Shown here piece by piece: positions 46,692-55,129 of a DNA stretch of 64,000 nt. The DNA lies in assembly GCA_014650015.1 (NCBI GenBank), contig BMUD01000027.1:42532-106531 (forward strand). Reading direction: 5' to 3'. Each line of letters begins with the position of its first letter. Position 1 is the stretch's first letter. The notes beneath the pieces are model-generated. The model did no database searches and was not told the DNA's origin. It saw only the letters and a program-made list of their open reading frames with translations. Source of the DNA: Streptomyces griseoloalbus. GTDB lineage: Bacteria > Actinomycetota > Actinomycetes > Streptomycetales > Streptomycetaceae. A program made the translations under genes and the position numbers.

Positions 46692-47960
46692 GTGACCGAG
46701 AGCAGCGCGGGGGCCGTCACGGCCGCCGCCACGGCGGCCGTCGCCTCCGCCGCCGGGGCGCCGGGTGCGCCCGGCGGGCCCGGCGGCTGGCGCCGCGCCA
46801 CCGGTGTCGCGGGCCTCGCGATAGGCGTGCTCGCCACCGGAGCCGCCGCGGGCGTCGCCATAGAGCGGATGACGGTCGGCCGGGGCATACGCAGGAAGGC
46901 CCGGCTCGCCCTCGACTCCGCGGGACCGTACGGCGCCCTGCGCGGCACACCCGGCAAGGCGTACGCCGATGACGGCACCGAGCTGTACTACGAGGTCGAC
47001 GACGTCGACCCCGACCCGGACGCGACCCCCGCGCGGCGCCGCCGGCTGTTCGGCCGCAGGTCGCCGGCCCCGGTCACCGTCGTCTTCAGCCACGGCTACT
47101 GCCTCAACCAGGACTCCTGGCACTTCCAGCGGGCCGCGCTCAGGGGCGTCGTACGGACCGTGCACTGGGACCAGCGCAGTCACGGCCGTTCGGCGCGGGG
47201 CGCGGCGCAGGTGGAGCGGGGCGAGCCGGTCACCATCGAGCAGCTGGGGCGCGATCTGAAGGCCGTCATCGACGCGGCGGCACCCGAGGGGCCGATCGTG
47301 CTGGTCGGTCACTCCATGGGCGGGATGACGGTGATGGCCCTCGCCGACCTGTACCCGGAGCTGATCCGGGAGCGGGTCGTCGCGGTGGCCCTGGTCGGGA
47401 CGTCGTCGGGGCGTCTCGGCGAGGTCAACTTCGGGCTGCCGGTGGCCGGTGTCAACGCGGTGCGGCGGGTGCTGCCGGGGGTGCTGAAGGCGCTCGGGCA
47501 GCGGGCCGACCTGGTGGAGAAGGGGCGCCGGGCCACCGCGGATCTGTTCGCCGGGGTCATCAAGCGGTACTCCTTCGCGTCCCGGGACGTGGACCCGGCC
47601 GTCACCCGGTTCGCCGAGCGGATGATCGAGGGCACGCCGATCGACGTGGTCGCCGAGTACTACCCGGCGTTCAACGACCACGACAAGACCGAGGCCCTCG
47701 CCCACTTCGTCGGCCTGCCGGTGCTGGTGCTGGCCGGGGTGCAGGACCTGGTCACACCGAGCGAGCACAGCGAGGCCGTCGCCGACCTGCTGCCGGAGGC
47801 GGAACTGGTGCTGGTCCCGGACGCCGGGCACCTGGTGATGCTGGAGCACCCGGAGGTGGTCACCGACCGCCTCGCCGACCTGCTCACCCGCGCGGGCGCG
47901 GTGCCCGCAGGGGCTACCGTGGATGGCTATGGAAGCAGCAGCACCGCACAACCCGGCTGA
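46692..47960 (+). CDS. Membrane-anchored alpha/beta hydrolase
   Basis: The 422-residue protein has an Ala/Gly/Pro-rich N terminus, one hydrophobic segment (GVAGLAIGVLATGAAAGVAI), and an alpha/beta-hydrolase domain. That domain has VVFSHGYCLNQDSW, the nucleophile elbow VGHSMGGMTV, an acid near VLAGVQDLVTP and a His in PDAGHLVMLEHPE. The substrate is unknown. It starts at GTG 46692 behind GAGGAGCGG. It overlaps tsaE by 38 nt, a conserved actinobacterial neighbourhood (alr-hydrolase-tsaE). Confidence 0.9.
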   Translation: MTESSAGAVTAAATAAVASAAGAPGAPGGPGGWRRATGVAGLAIGVLATGAAAGVAIERMTVGRGIRRKARLALDSAGPYGALRGTPGKAYADDGTELYYEVDDVDPDPDATPARRRRLFGRRSPAPVTVVFSHGYCLNQDSWHFQRAALRGVVRTVHWDQRSHGRSARGAAQVERGEPVTIEQLGRDLKAVIDAAAPEGPIVLVGHSMGGMTVMALADLYPELIRERVVAVALVGTSSGRLGEVNFGLPVAGVNAVRRVLPGVLKALGQRADLVEKGRRATADLFAGVIKRYSFASRDVDPAVTRFAERMIEGTPIDVVAEYYPAFNDHDKTEALAHFVGLPVLVLAGVQDLVTPSEHSEAVADLLPEAELVLVPDAGHLVMLEHPEVVTDRLADLLTRAGAVPAGATVDGYGSSSTAQPG

Positions 47961-48459
47961 ACAGCGGCCACCCGCCCACTGTGTCGAGCTGACCGTCACC
48001 TCCCCCGAGCAGATGCGCGAACTGGGGCGCAGGCTCGCCAAACTGTTGCGCGCGGGGGACCTGGTCCTGCTCTCGGGCGAGCTCGGCGCGGGCAAGACGA
48101 CGCTGACCCGGGGGCTCGGCGAGGGCATGGGCGTACGGGGCGCGGTCACCTCCCCGACCTTCGTGATCGCCCGGGTGCACCCGTCCCTGGATGACGGTCC
48201 GCCGCTGGTCCACGTCGACGCCTACCGGCTCTCGGGCGGGCTGGACGAGATGGAGGACCTCGATCTCGATGTCTCGCTGCCGGAGTCGGTGATCGTCGTG
48301 GAGTGGGGCGAGGGCAAGGTCGAGGAGCTGACCGAGGACCGCCTTCACCTCGTCATCCACCGGGCGGTCGGCGACACCACGGACGAGGTGCGGCACGTGA
48401 CCGTGACCGGCCTGGGCGAGCGCTGGGCGGGGACCGACCTGAGCGTGCTGTCGGCCTGA
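47923..48459 (+). CDS. tsaE: tRNA t6A biosynthesis ATPase TsaE
   Basis: TsaE is the ATPase that supports the TsaB-TsaD complex in making N6-threonylcarbamoyl-A37 of tRNA. The 178-residue protein has the P-loop SGELGAGKTTLTRGL. VTSPTFVIARVH, VDAYRLSG and VEWGEGKVEEL are the family motifs. ATG 47923 or 47929 may be used; the gene overlaps the hydrolase gene. tsaB, rimI and tsaD follow about 1.2 kb later. Confidence 0.95.
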   Translation: MAMEAAAPHNPAEQRPPAHCVELTVTSPEQMRELGRRLAKLLRAGDLVLLSGELGAGKTTLTRGLGEGMGVRGAVTSPTFVIARVHPSLDDGPPLVHVDAYRLSGGLDEMEDLDLDVSLPESVIVVEWGEGKVEELTEDRLHLVIHRAVGDTTDEVRHVTVTGLGERWAGTDLSVLSA

Positions 48460-48477
48460 GCGGTCCCGCGGTACGGC

Positions 48478-48672
48478 CTACGCGGCCTCGCGGTGGTCCT
48501 TCGCTGCCTCGCGGTGGTCCTCGGCGGGCCGCGGCTCGGGAGCGCGGGGCGGGGTGGAGACCGCGGCGGCCGCGGCACAGGCGGCCAGCAGATCGCGCAT
48601 CGGCACCCCCGCGAGCGGCTGCGGCTGCTGCGGCTGCGCCGTGGTCCGGCGGGCGCTCGGGGTGGCCGGCAT
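48478..48672 (-). CDS. Small protein of unknown function under a predicted iron box
   Basis: The 64-residue product is MPATPSARRTTAQPQQ, then PLAGVPMRDLLAACAAAAAV and a Pro/Glu-rich end. Its C terminus carries a 7-residue repeat (DHREAAK, DHREAA) encoded by a 21-bp DNA repeat. An ideal AGGAGG lies 5 nt before the ATG, and a DtxR-type palindrome lies 32 nt upstream. That argues for a real gene. It is convergent with tsaE. Function is unknown. Confidence 0.6.
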   Translation of the reverse strand: MPATPSARRTTAQPQQPQPLAGVPMRDLLAACAAAAAVSTPPRAPEPRPAEDHREAAKDHREAA

Positions 48673-48703
48673 GGACGCCTCCTGAAGGGCGGGGGCGGGT
48701 GTG

Positions 48704-48719
48704 GTTAGGTAGACCTAAC
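48704..48719 (-). promoter_or_regulatory. Predicted DmdR/IdeR iron box
   Basis: GTTAGGT-AG-ACCTAAC is a perfect 7+7 palindrome matching the actinobacterial iron-box core TTAGGTTAG-CTAACCTAA in its outer parts. It lies just upstream of the 64-residue gene and is expected to repress it when iron is plentiful. Confidence 0.65.
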
Positions 48720-48781
48720 TACAGGCTGGATACCATGTGACCACGCCCGCGAGGCCGAACGCAACCTCTTGCCGACGTCTT

Positions 48782-48933
48782 GTCGGAAACGTACGGGGCC
48801 GCCTCGATCCCACCATGCACGGGCCCGCCCTTGGTCCGCCACGCACGGGCCCGCCCTTGATCCGTCCCGTACGGGTCCTGCCCTCGATCCGCCACGCACC
48901 GCCCCGCCCTCGGTCCGTCCCGTACGGGCCCCG
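48782..48933. repeat. Degenerate 26-27-bp tandem repeat array (about six units)
   Basis: Units start at about 48782, 48807, 48834, 48860, 48887 and 48913. They share cores such as GTACGGG or GCACGGG followed by CCCGCCCTTG or CCTGCCCTCG, then (A/G)TCCG. The array lies between the iron box and the end of the degenerate transpeptidase gene. Confidence 0.7.
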
Positions 48934-48945
48934 AGCCGCCGGGCG

Positions 48946-49494
48946 TCACGGAATGACGACGACCTTCCGGCCGACCGTCGCGAACCTCCACATCGCCGCG
49001 CCGTCCGCGCGGGTCTCGCGGATGCCGCCCGTCCGCTCCCCGGGGTCGAGTTCCGGCGCCGAGCCGTCGACCGCCGCGCTGAACCCGATCACCGTGCCGT
49101 CGACGGAGGTGAAGCGCACGACGTGCTCGACCGGGACGCCGTCCGACCCGGTGACCGCCGCCGAGCGGGACGTGACCCGGTAGGTGCCCGGCGCCGGGTC
49201 CACCGTGCTGGGGCTGACCCCGAAGGTGCGTTTCACCTTCCCCCCGTCCTCCACCAGCCACACCCGGTCGTCGTCCAGGGAGTACACGACCCGGCTGCCC
49301 CGCCCCGACCGTGCGGGCAGGGCGGTGGGGTGGTCCTTGTCGCGGGGAGCCTTGTGGACGGCCGCCGCGGCGTCGGCACCCGGACGGCGCAGCTCGGCCG
49401 GGACGTTCACCGCCGCCTGGTGGCCGAGGAAGCCGACCGTCGCGAGGGCCGCCGCGGTCAGCCCCGCCACGATCACCGCGCTGATGCCTGGCAC
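48946..49494 (-). CDS. Exported protein resembling an L,D-transpeptidase that lacks the active site
   Basis: The 182-residue product has one N-terminal hydrophobic segment (VIVAGLTAAALATVGFL) and a domain that reads like a YkuD beta sandwich. The signature is WLVEDGGKVKRTFGVSP, then PAPGTYRVTSRS and HVVRFTSVDGTVIGF. At the position of the catalytic SHGC(I/V)R there is instead ETRADGAAMWRF, with no Cys. It may be a non-enzymatic wall-binding relative. GTG 49494 has GAGG 8 nt upstream; GTG 49503 is an alternative. Family assignment is by pattern. Confidence 0.65.
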   Translation of the reverse strand: MPGISAVIVAGLTAAALATVGFLGHQAAVNVPAELRRPGADAAAAVHKAPRDKDHPTALPARSGRGSRVVYSLDDDRVWLVEDGGKVKRTFGVSPSTVDPAPGTYRVTSRSAAVTGSDGVPVEHVVRFTSVDGTVIGFSAAVDGSAPELDPGERTGGIRETRADGAAMWRFATVGRKVVVIP

Positions 49495-49623
49495 TGCCGT
49501 CACCTCTGTCCCGTACTGGACCGATCCGACCTGTTGTGTACGTACGTCGACGCGACCGTAGCAGTACGTGACCGCCCGACCCGTGCGGCCGTGGCCGGGG
49601 CGCGGGAGCCGTAGGCTGTTTGC

Positions 49624-50277
49624 GTGCTCTTGCTCGCTCTGGATACCGCCACCCCCGCCGTCACCGTCGCGCTGCACGACGGCGACGACGTCATCGCCTC
49701 GTCGAGCCAGGTGGACGCCCGCCGGCACGGCGAACTGCTGCTCCCGGCGATCGACCGGGTGCTCACCGAGGCAGGCTTGCGGCTGGACGCCGTCACCGGG
49801 ATCGTGGCCGGCACCGGTCCCGGCCCGTACACCGGGCTGCGCGTCGGCCTGATGACCGCGGACACCTTCGGGCTCGCGCTCGGCGTCCCCGTGCACGGTG
49901 TGTGCACGCTGGACGGCCTCGCCTACGCGGCCGACCTGCGGGGCCCCTTCGTCGTGGCGACCGACGCCCGCCGCAAGGAGGTCTACTGGGCGCGCTACGC
50001 CGATTCCCGCACCCGCCTCACCGAGCCCGCCGTGGACCGGCCCGCCGACATCGCCGAGCAGGTCGAGGGCCTGCCCGCGGTCGGCGCCGGCGCCCTGCTG
50101 TACCCGGACACCTTCCCCAGGGCGCACGAGCCCGAGTACGTGTCCGCCGCCGCCCTGGCCCGGCTGGCCGCGGAGCGGCTGGCGGCCGGCGAGGAACTGC
50201 CCGCGCCCCGGCCGCTGTACCTGCGCCGGCCCGATGCCCAGGTCCCCAAGAACTACAAGGTGGTCACCCCGAAGTGA
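49624..50277 (+). CDS. tsaB: tRNA t6A biosynthesis protein TsaB
   Basis: TsaB is the TsaD partner in t6A formation (ASKHA fold, no catalysis of its own). The 217-residue protein has LLLALDTATPAVTVALHDG at the start and GIVAGTGPGPYTGLRVGLMTA. ATDARRKEVYWARY is also a family motif. It starts at GTG 49624, and its TGA overlaps the rimI GTG (GTGA). Confidence 0.95.
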   Translation: MLLLALDTATPAVTVALHDGDDVIASSSQVDARRHGELLLPAIDRVLTEAGLRLDAVTGIVAGTGPGPYTGLRVGLMTADTFGLALGVPVHGVCTLDGLAYAADLRGPFVVATDARRKEVYWARYADSRTRLTEPAVDRPADIAEQVEGLPAVGAGALLYPDTFPRAHEPEYVSAAALARLAAERLAAGEELPAPRPLYLRRPDAQVPKNYKVVTPK

Positions 50278-50843
50278 CGGGAACCGACACTGCCGTGCTG
50301 CGCGAGATGCGCTGGTGGGACATCGACTCCGTGCTGGAGCTGGAGCGGGATCTGTTCCCCGAGGACGCCTGGTCGCGGGGGATGTTCTGGTCCGAGCTGG
50401 CCCACTCGCGCGGGCCCGGGGCGACCCGGCGCTACGTCGTCGCCGAGGAGGGCGACCGGATCGTCGGCTACGCGGGCCTGTCCGCCACCGGCGCGGAGTC
50501 CGACGACGGCGCAGCCCCGGTCGCCGACGTCCAGACCATCGCCGTCACCCGGGACTACTGGGGCACCGGCCTCGGCTCGCGGCTGCTGACCGAGCTGCTG
50601 CGGGCGGCGACCGCCTTCGAGTGCGCCGAAGTGCTGCTGGAGTGCCGGGTCGACAACGTCCGCGCCCAGAAGCTCTACGAGCGCTACGGCTTCGAGACCA
50701 TCGGCGTCCGGCGCGGCTACTACCAGCCGGGCAACGTGGACGCCCTGGTGATGCGACTGACCGATCCGTCCACCACTGTGAACCCCGCGAATCCCGTCAC
50801 CGGGAACGGGAACGGCGTACAAGGAACCGAGATCCATGGCTGA
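50274..50843 (+). CDS. rimI: Ribosomal protein S18-alanine N-acetyltransferase RimI
   Basis: The 189-residue GNAT enzyme has the acetyl-CoA loop ([20 protein letters not shown]) and the C-terminal motif [30 protein letters not shown] (positions roughly 120-150). In the shown region [11 protein letters not shown] is typical of RimI. It is coupled to tsaB by a GTGA overlap and to tsaD by an 8-nt overlap. Confidence 0.94.
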   Translation: MTGTDTAVLREMRWWDIDSVLELERDLFPEDAWSRGMFWSELAHSRGPGATRRYVVAEEGDRIVGYAGLSATGAESDDGAAPVADVQTIAVTRDYWGTGLGSRLLTELLRAATAFECAEVLLECRVDNVRAQKLYERYGFETIGVRRGYYQPGNVDALVMRLTDPSTTVNPANPVTGNGNGVQGTEIHG

Positions 50844-51939
50844 CGAACCCCTGGTACTGGGGATCGAGACCTCCTGCGACGAGACCGGCGTCGGCGTCGT
50901 GCGCGGGACCACCCTGCTGGCGGACGCCGTCGCCTCCAGCGTCGACGAGCACGCCCGCTTCGGCGGCGTCGTCCCGGAGGTTGCCTCCCGGGCGCACCTG
51001 GAGGCGATGGTGCCGACCATCGACCGCGCGCTGAAGGAGGCGGGCGTGAGCGCCCGGGACCTGGACGGCATCGCCGTCACCGCCGGTCCCGGACTCGCGG
51101 GCGCGCTCCTGGTCGGCGTGTCGGCGGCGAAGGCGTACGCCTACGCGCTCGGCAAGCCGCTGTACGGCGTCAACCACCTCGCCTCGCACATCTGCGTCGA
51201 CCAGCTGGAGCACGGCGCGCTGCCCGAGCCGACGATGGCGCTGCTGGTGTCCGGCGGGCACTCCTCGCTGCTGCTGTCGAGCGACATCACCTCCGACGTC
51301 CGCCCGATGGGCGCCACCATCGACGACGCGGCCGGCGAGGCCTTCGACAAGATCGCCCGTGTGCTGAACCTCGGCTTCCCCGGCGGCCCGGTGATCGACC
51401 GGTACGCGCGCGAGGGCGACCCCGGCGCGATCGCGTTCCCGCGCGGGCTGACCGGTCCGCGCGACCCGGCGTACGACTTCTCCTTCTCCGGGCTGAAGAC
51501 GGCCGTGGCCCGCTGGATCGAGGCCAGGCGGGCGGCGGGGGAGGAGGTGCCGGTGCGTGACGTGGCGGCCTCCTTCCAGGAGGCGGTCGTCGACGTGCTC
51601 ACCCGCAAGGCCGTACGGGCCTGCAAGGACGAGGGCGTCGACCATCTGATGATCGGCGGTGGCGTGGCCGCCAACTCCCGGCTGCGGGCGCTCGCCCAGG
51701 AGCGCTGCGAGGCGGCCGGCATCCGGCTGCGCGTACCGCGTCCCAAGCTGTGCACGGACAACGGCGCGATGGTGGCCGCGCTGGGCGCGGAGATGGTCGC
51801 CCGGAACCGCCCGGCCTCCGACTGGGACCTGTCGGCGGACTCCTCGCTCCCGGTGACGGACCCGCACGTCCCGGGCACCGCCCACACGCACGACCACGAC
51901 CACGTGCACGAGACCGCCGGGGAGAACCTGTACTCATGA
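50836..51939 (+). CDS. tsaD: tRNA N6-threonylcarbamoyladenosine transferase TsaD
   Basis: TsaD moves the threonylcarbamoyl group to A37 of tRNAs reading ANN codons. The 367-residue protein has [12 protein letters not shown], the metal-binding HLASH (His114, His118), and [18 protein letters not shown] and the ASKHA site with [10 protein letters not shown] follow. The C terminus carries a His-rich tail ([12 protein letters not shown]), not needed for the fold. An ATGA overlap couples it to the next small gene. Confidence 0.96.
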   Translation: MADEPLVLGIETSCDETGVGVVRGTTLLADAVASSVDEHARFGGVVPEVASRAHLEAMVPTIDRALKEAGVSARDLDGIAVTAGPGLAGALLVGVSAAKAYAYALGKPLYGVNHLASHICVDQLEHGALPEPTMALLVSGGHSSLLLSSDITSDVRPMGATIDDAAGEAFDKIARVLNLGFPGGPVIDRYAREGDPGAIAFPRGLTGPRDPAYDFSFSGLKTAVARWIEARRAAGEEVPVRDVAASFQEAVVDVLTRKAVRACKDEGVDHLMIGGGVAANSRLRALAQERCEAAGIRLRVPRPKLCTDNGAMVAALGAEMVARNRPASDWDLSADSSLPVTDPHVPGTAHTHDHDHVHETAGENLYS

Positions 51940-52199
51940 CGGTCGCCCTGATGTGGGAGGCCCGGGCGCTGCCCGGCCGGGGCGCGGACCTGCTGGCCTG
52001 GGCGCGGGAACGGGCACGGGAGCTTCCCGGGCGCCCCCTGCGGCGCGAGACCTTCCGCGCCCCCGAGGACAGGGTCCTGGTCATCACCTGGTGGGACGCC
52101 CCGTACGACGCGGACCTGCCCGAACTGCCGGAGCCGGACGGGGACCTGGTCACGCGCGCGGCGCACCGGTGGCGGTTCGAGTCGCTCGGGAGCGTCTGA
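51936..52199 (+). CDS. Small protein coupled to tsaD, possibly ABM-like
   Basis: The 87-residue product ([20 protein letters not shown]) starts in an ATGA overlap with tsaD. The alternation of a first strand, a helix ([14 protein letters not shown]), a strand pair (DRVLVITWW) and a C-terminal HRWRFESLG suggests a ferredoxin-like fold of the antibiotic-biosynthesis-monooxygenase type. That is an inference; no active site is visible. Confidence 0.65.
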   Translation: MTVALMWEARALPGRGADLLAWARERARELPGRPLRRETFRAPEDRVLVITWWDAPYDADLPELPEPDGDLVTRAAHRWRFESLGSV

Positions 52200-52708
52200 C
52201 TCCGCGCAGTGGGCCGGTGGATGAGCCGGACGGTGTGCCGGACATCCGCGCTGGATGCCGCCAACCGACGCTCCCGGGTCTCCCGGGTGGACCAACCCGC
52301 CGGCCTGAACGGTCGGTGAACGCCAAAGATCCGCGTGCCGGCGGAAGGCCGCCTTCGGCGCCGCTCCGGGCGTCGGTTCCACCCGCCGGCAGTCGATCCG
52401 CGGTGTCCCGGTCGGAGGTGGCGCGATCCGCCGCGAAGGACGGGGGCTGTACCGGAAGAGGGAGCGACCGGATCACCACGCGTTCTGCGGAGCCTCGGTG
52501 AGAAGGGCGGCGTGGACTTCTTCAGCGACCAGGTGGAGAGGCAGGCGACCGCGCGGTCCGTTCGTCTGGCGGGGCCCTGTCCTGCCCGCTGCATGCCGAG
52601 CTTGTAGGACCCACCGTCGAATCTTTCGGCTTGCGCATCGAATGTTGTGATGGTGTCGGGCGGGCGCGGGGGTCCCCTCGGCGGGGGTACGGAGATACGA
52701 TCGCCGGC
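52200..52708. other. Intergenic region upstream of the LacI-family gene
   Basis: No convincing gene was found in these 509 bases. The imperfect palindrome CGAATCTTTCG (52618-52628) lies about 80 nt before the lacI-type start. It resembles the perfect palindrome downstream of that gene, so it may be an autoregulatory operator. Confidence 0.45.
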
Positions 52709-53761
52709 ATGACTCCCGCCGAGACCGCAAAGACTCCGACGGCAGGGCGGACCGCGCAGACCGCCACCCTCGCCGAGATCGCCCGCGAGGCCGGCGTCTC
52801 CGCACCGACTGTTTCGAAGGTGCTGAACGGTCGTGCCGACGTCGCGCCCGCCACCCGCAGCCGGGTGGAGGAGCTGCTGCGCTCCCACGGCTACCGGCGC
52901 CGGCGTGCCGAGGCCACCCGCTCCCCCCTGATCGACCTGGTCTTCCACGAGTTGGAGAGCGCCTGGGCGATGGAGGTCATCCGGGGCGTGGAGAACGTGG
53001 CCCGGGACGCGGGCCTGAGCGTCGTCCTCTCCGAGAGCGCGGGCCGGCTCACGCCCGGACGCACCTGGGCCGACCAGGTCGCCGCCCGCCGCCCGCACGG
53101 CGTGATCCTCGTCCTGTCCGGCCTCGACGAGTCCGGGCGGGCCCTGCTGACCAGCCGTTCCATCCCGTTCGTGGTGATGGACCCGGCCGGTGACCCGGGC
53201 ACCGACGTGCCCTCCATCGGCGCGACCAACTGGCAGGGCGGACTTGCCGCGACCCGGCACCTGGTCGAGCTGGGGCACACCAGGATCGGCGCGATCAGCG
53301 GTCCCACGCAGATGATGTGCAGTCGCGCCCGCGTCGACGGCTACCGGGCCGCCCTGGAGACCGCCGGGCTGCCGGTCGACCCCGGGCTGATCATGACCGG
53401 CGACTTCCACCACGAGGCCGGCTACCGGCAGGGCCTCGCCCTGCTGCGCCGCGAGGACCGGCCCACCGCGGTCTTCGCCGGCAACGACCTGCAGGCCCTC
53501 GGGCTGTACGAGGCCGCGCGCGAACTCGGGCTGCGGATCCCGGAGGACCTGAGCGTGGTCGGGTTCGACGATCTGCCGGTGGCCCGCTGGGTGGGGCCGC
53601 CGCTGACGACCGTACGGCAGCCGCTGACGGAGATGGCGGAGGCGGCGGCCAAGCTGGTCCTCGACCTCGGCAAGGACGAGGACTCGCAGGCGGCGACCCG
53701 GGTGGAGCTGGCGACGAGTCTGGTGGTGCGCAGCAGTACGGCGGCGCCCGCCGGGGGGTGA
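52709..53761 (+). CDS. LacI-family transcriptional regulator
   Basis: The 350-residue protein has the LacI HTH at about residues 20-45 (TLAEIAREAGVSAPTVSKVL, then NGRADVAPATRSRV). A periplasmic-binding-like effector domain follows (GVILVLSGLDESGRALL, HLVELGHTRIGAISG, AVFAGNDLQALGLYEAAREL, LSVVGFDDLPVARWVGPPLT). It starts at ATG 52709. No transport or hydrolase genes adjoin it, so it may act at a distance, for instance on carbohydrate genes, or on itself through the palindromes at 52618 and 53767. Confidence 0.94.
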   Translation: MTPAETAKTPTAGRTAQTATLAEIAREAGVSAPTVSKVLNGRADVAPATRSRVEELLRSHGYRRRRAEATRSPLIDLVFHELESAWAMEVIRGVENVARDAGLSVVLSESAGRLTPGRTWADQVAARRPHGVILVLSGLDESGRALLTSRSIPFVVMDPAGDPGTDVPSIGATNWQGGLAATRHLVELGHTRIGAISGPTQMMCSRARVDGYRAALETAGLPVDPGLIMTGDFHHEAGYRQGLALLRREDRPTAVFAGNDLQALGLYEAARELGLRIPEDLSVVGFDDLPVARWVGPPLTTVRQPLTEMAEAAAKLVLDLGKDEDSQAATRVELATSLVVRSSTAAPAGG

Positions 53762-53766
53762 GCCAC

Positions 53767-53781
53767 TCCGAAAGTTTCGGA
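53767..53781. promoter_or_regulatory. Perfect 15-bp palindrome between the LacI-type gene and the LCP gene
   Basis: TCCGAAAGTTTCGGA is a perfect palindrome around a central G, 6 nt after the regulator stop and 80 nt before the LCP start. The core CGAAAGTTTCG is of the type described upstream of streptomycete xylanase genes and bound by LacI-family repressors. Binding by the adjacent regulator is inferred. Confidence 0.6.
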
Positions 53782-53860
53782 CCGGCGGAAATCTGAGAAT
53801 TCCCCAAGAAAGCTGCCCGGGAGTCGTTGCTCGTCATAATTCGGACTTACGTTCCTGCCT

Positions 53861-54994
53861 GTGACGGGACACAAGGGGAGCGGCGGGACCGGGGACGGCG
53901 GGGACGAGGCGGGGGACGCGGGCACAGACGCGGACATACCGACGGACATACCGACGAACACGCCGACGGACACACGCAGGGGCCGGCGGGCGCGGGTACT
54001 GAAGATCACCGGAATCTCGCTGGCGGGCCTGCTGGTGCTGGGCGCCGGAGCGGCCGGCTGGGCGTACTGGCAGCTCAACGACAACATCACCGGCGTCGAC
54101 ATCAACAGCGCCCTGGGCGACGACCGTCCCGCCAGAGCCGTGGCCGCTCCGTCCCCGGACGCGTCCGCCATCGCCCCGCCCCCGCCGACCGAGTCCCTGA
54201 ACATCCTGGTGCTCGGCTCGGACTCGCGCAGCGGCGAGGAGAATCAGGCGCTCGGCGGCGGCGACAGCGGCGGCGCCCGCTCCGACACCGCCATGGTCGT
54301 CCACCTCGACGCCGGCCGGACCGCCGCGACGGTGGTCAGCATCCCGCGCGACACCCTCGTCGACCGGCCCTCCTGCCCGCTGCCCGACGGGGGTTCGACG
54401 CGGCCGGTGTCCGGGGCGATGTTCAACAGCGCGTACGAGGTGGGCGGGCCGGTGTGCGCGGTGAAGACCGTCGAGTCGCTCACGGACGTCCGGATGGACC
54501 ACTACGTCGAGATCGACTTCGCCGGCTTCGCCCGCCTGGTCGACGCGCTCGGCGGGGTCACCGTCACCACGGACGAGGACATCGACGACGACCGGAGCCA
54601 CCTCACCCTGGAGGCGGGGACCCACCACCTCGACGGCACGGACGCCCTCGCACTGGCCCGCACCCGGTACGCCATCGGCGACGGCGGCGATCTCGGCCGC
54701 ATAGGGCTCCAGCACCGGCTGGTGAAGGCGCTGCTGGAGCGGATCGCGGACCAGGACCTGCTGACCAGCCCCACCGAGCTGTACGAGGTCGCCGACGCCG
54801 TCACCGACAGCCTGACGACCGACACCGGCCTGGACTCGCTCGGCGAGCTGATGAGCCTCGGCCAGAGCCTGGAGGGGCTGTCGTCCGACGGCGTCACGAC
54901 GCTGACCATGCCGGTGCTGCCCGCGCCCTGGGACCGCAACCGCGTCGTGGCGGACGAGCCGGACGCGGGGGAGTTGTGGGCTTCCCTGAGGTGA
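53861..54994 (+). CDS. LytR-CpsA-Psr (LCP) family protein
   Basis: LCP enzymes attach teichoic acids or other glycopolymers to peptidoglycan. The 377-residue protein has a cytoplasmic, Asp/Thr-rich N terminus with short repeats (DIPTDIPTNTPTDT) and one membrane segment (ISLAGLLVLGAGAAGWAYW). The LCP domain carries NILVLGSDSRSGEENQ, ARSDTAMVVHLD, VVSIPRDTLVD and DGTDALALARTRYA. It starts at GTG 53861. Confidence 0.92.
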   Translation: MTGHKGSGGTGDGGDEAGDAGTDADIPTDIPTNTPTDTRRGRRARVLKITGISLAGLLVLGAGAAGWAYWQLNDNITGVDINSALGDDRPARAVAAPSPDASAIAPPPPTESLNILVLGSDSRSGEENQALGGGDSGGARSDTAMVVHLDAGRTAATVVSIPRDTLVDRPSCPLPDGGSTRPVSGAMFNSAYEVGGPVCAVKTVESLTDVRMDHYVEIDFAGFARLVDALGGVTVTTDEDIDDDRSHLTLEAGTHHLDGTDALALARTRYAIGDGGDLGRIGLQHRLVKALLERIADQDLLTSPTELYEVADAVTDSLTTDTGLDSLGELMSLGQSLEGLSSDGVTTLTMPVLPAPWDRNRVVADEPDAGELWASLR

Positions 54995-55050
54995 GCGCCG
55001 TGAGCGGGAGCGCGCGGCGGAGGAGATGACGCGAAAAAATTGGGCGCGGG

Positions 55051-55077
55051 TGTCGATCCCGGTGTCTCCCGTTCGAC
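55051..55077 (+). promoter_or_regulatory. Predicted ECF42 promoter upstream of the DGPF gene
   Basis: TGTCGA (55051-55056) and CGAC (55074-55077) are 17 nt apart, about 55 nt before the DGPF-type gene. They match the published ECF42 pattern (TGTCGA in the -35 and CGA/TC in the -10). Confidence 0.7.
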
Positions 55078-55129
55078 GCAGGGGTGAGAGGCCGGGAAGG
55101 ACCCGGTCCGCACGACCCGAGGAGTCACC

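Noticed and set aside
48719-49261. Reverse-strand frame across the 26-27-bp tandem repeats
   Set aside because: Its 'protein repeats' simply translate the DNA repeats, and it conflicts with the better-supported transpeptidase-like gene.
52335-52607. A 90-codon forward frame upstream of the LacI-family gene, with a shorter frame from GTG 52512
   Set aside because: Arg/Pro-rich first half, no domain, and only a weak ribosome site; not enough to call a gene.
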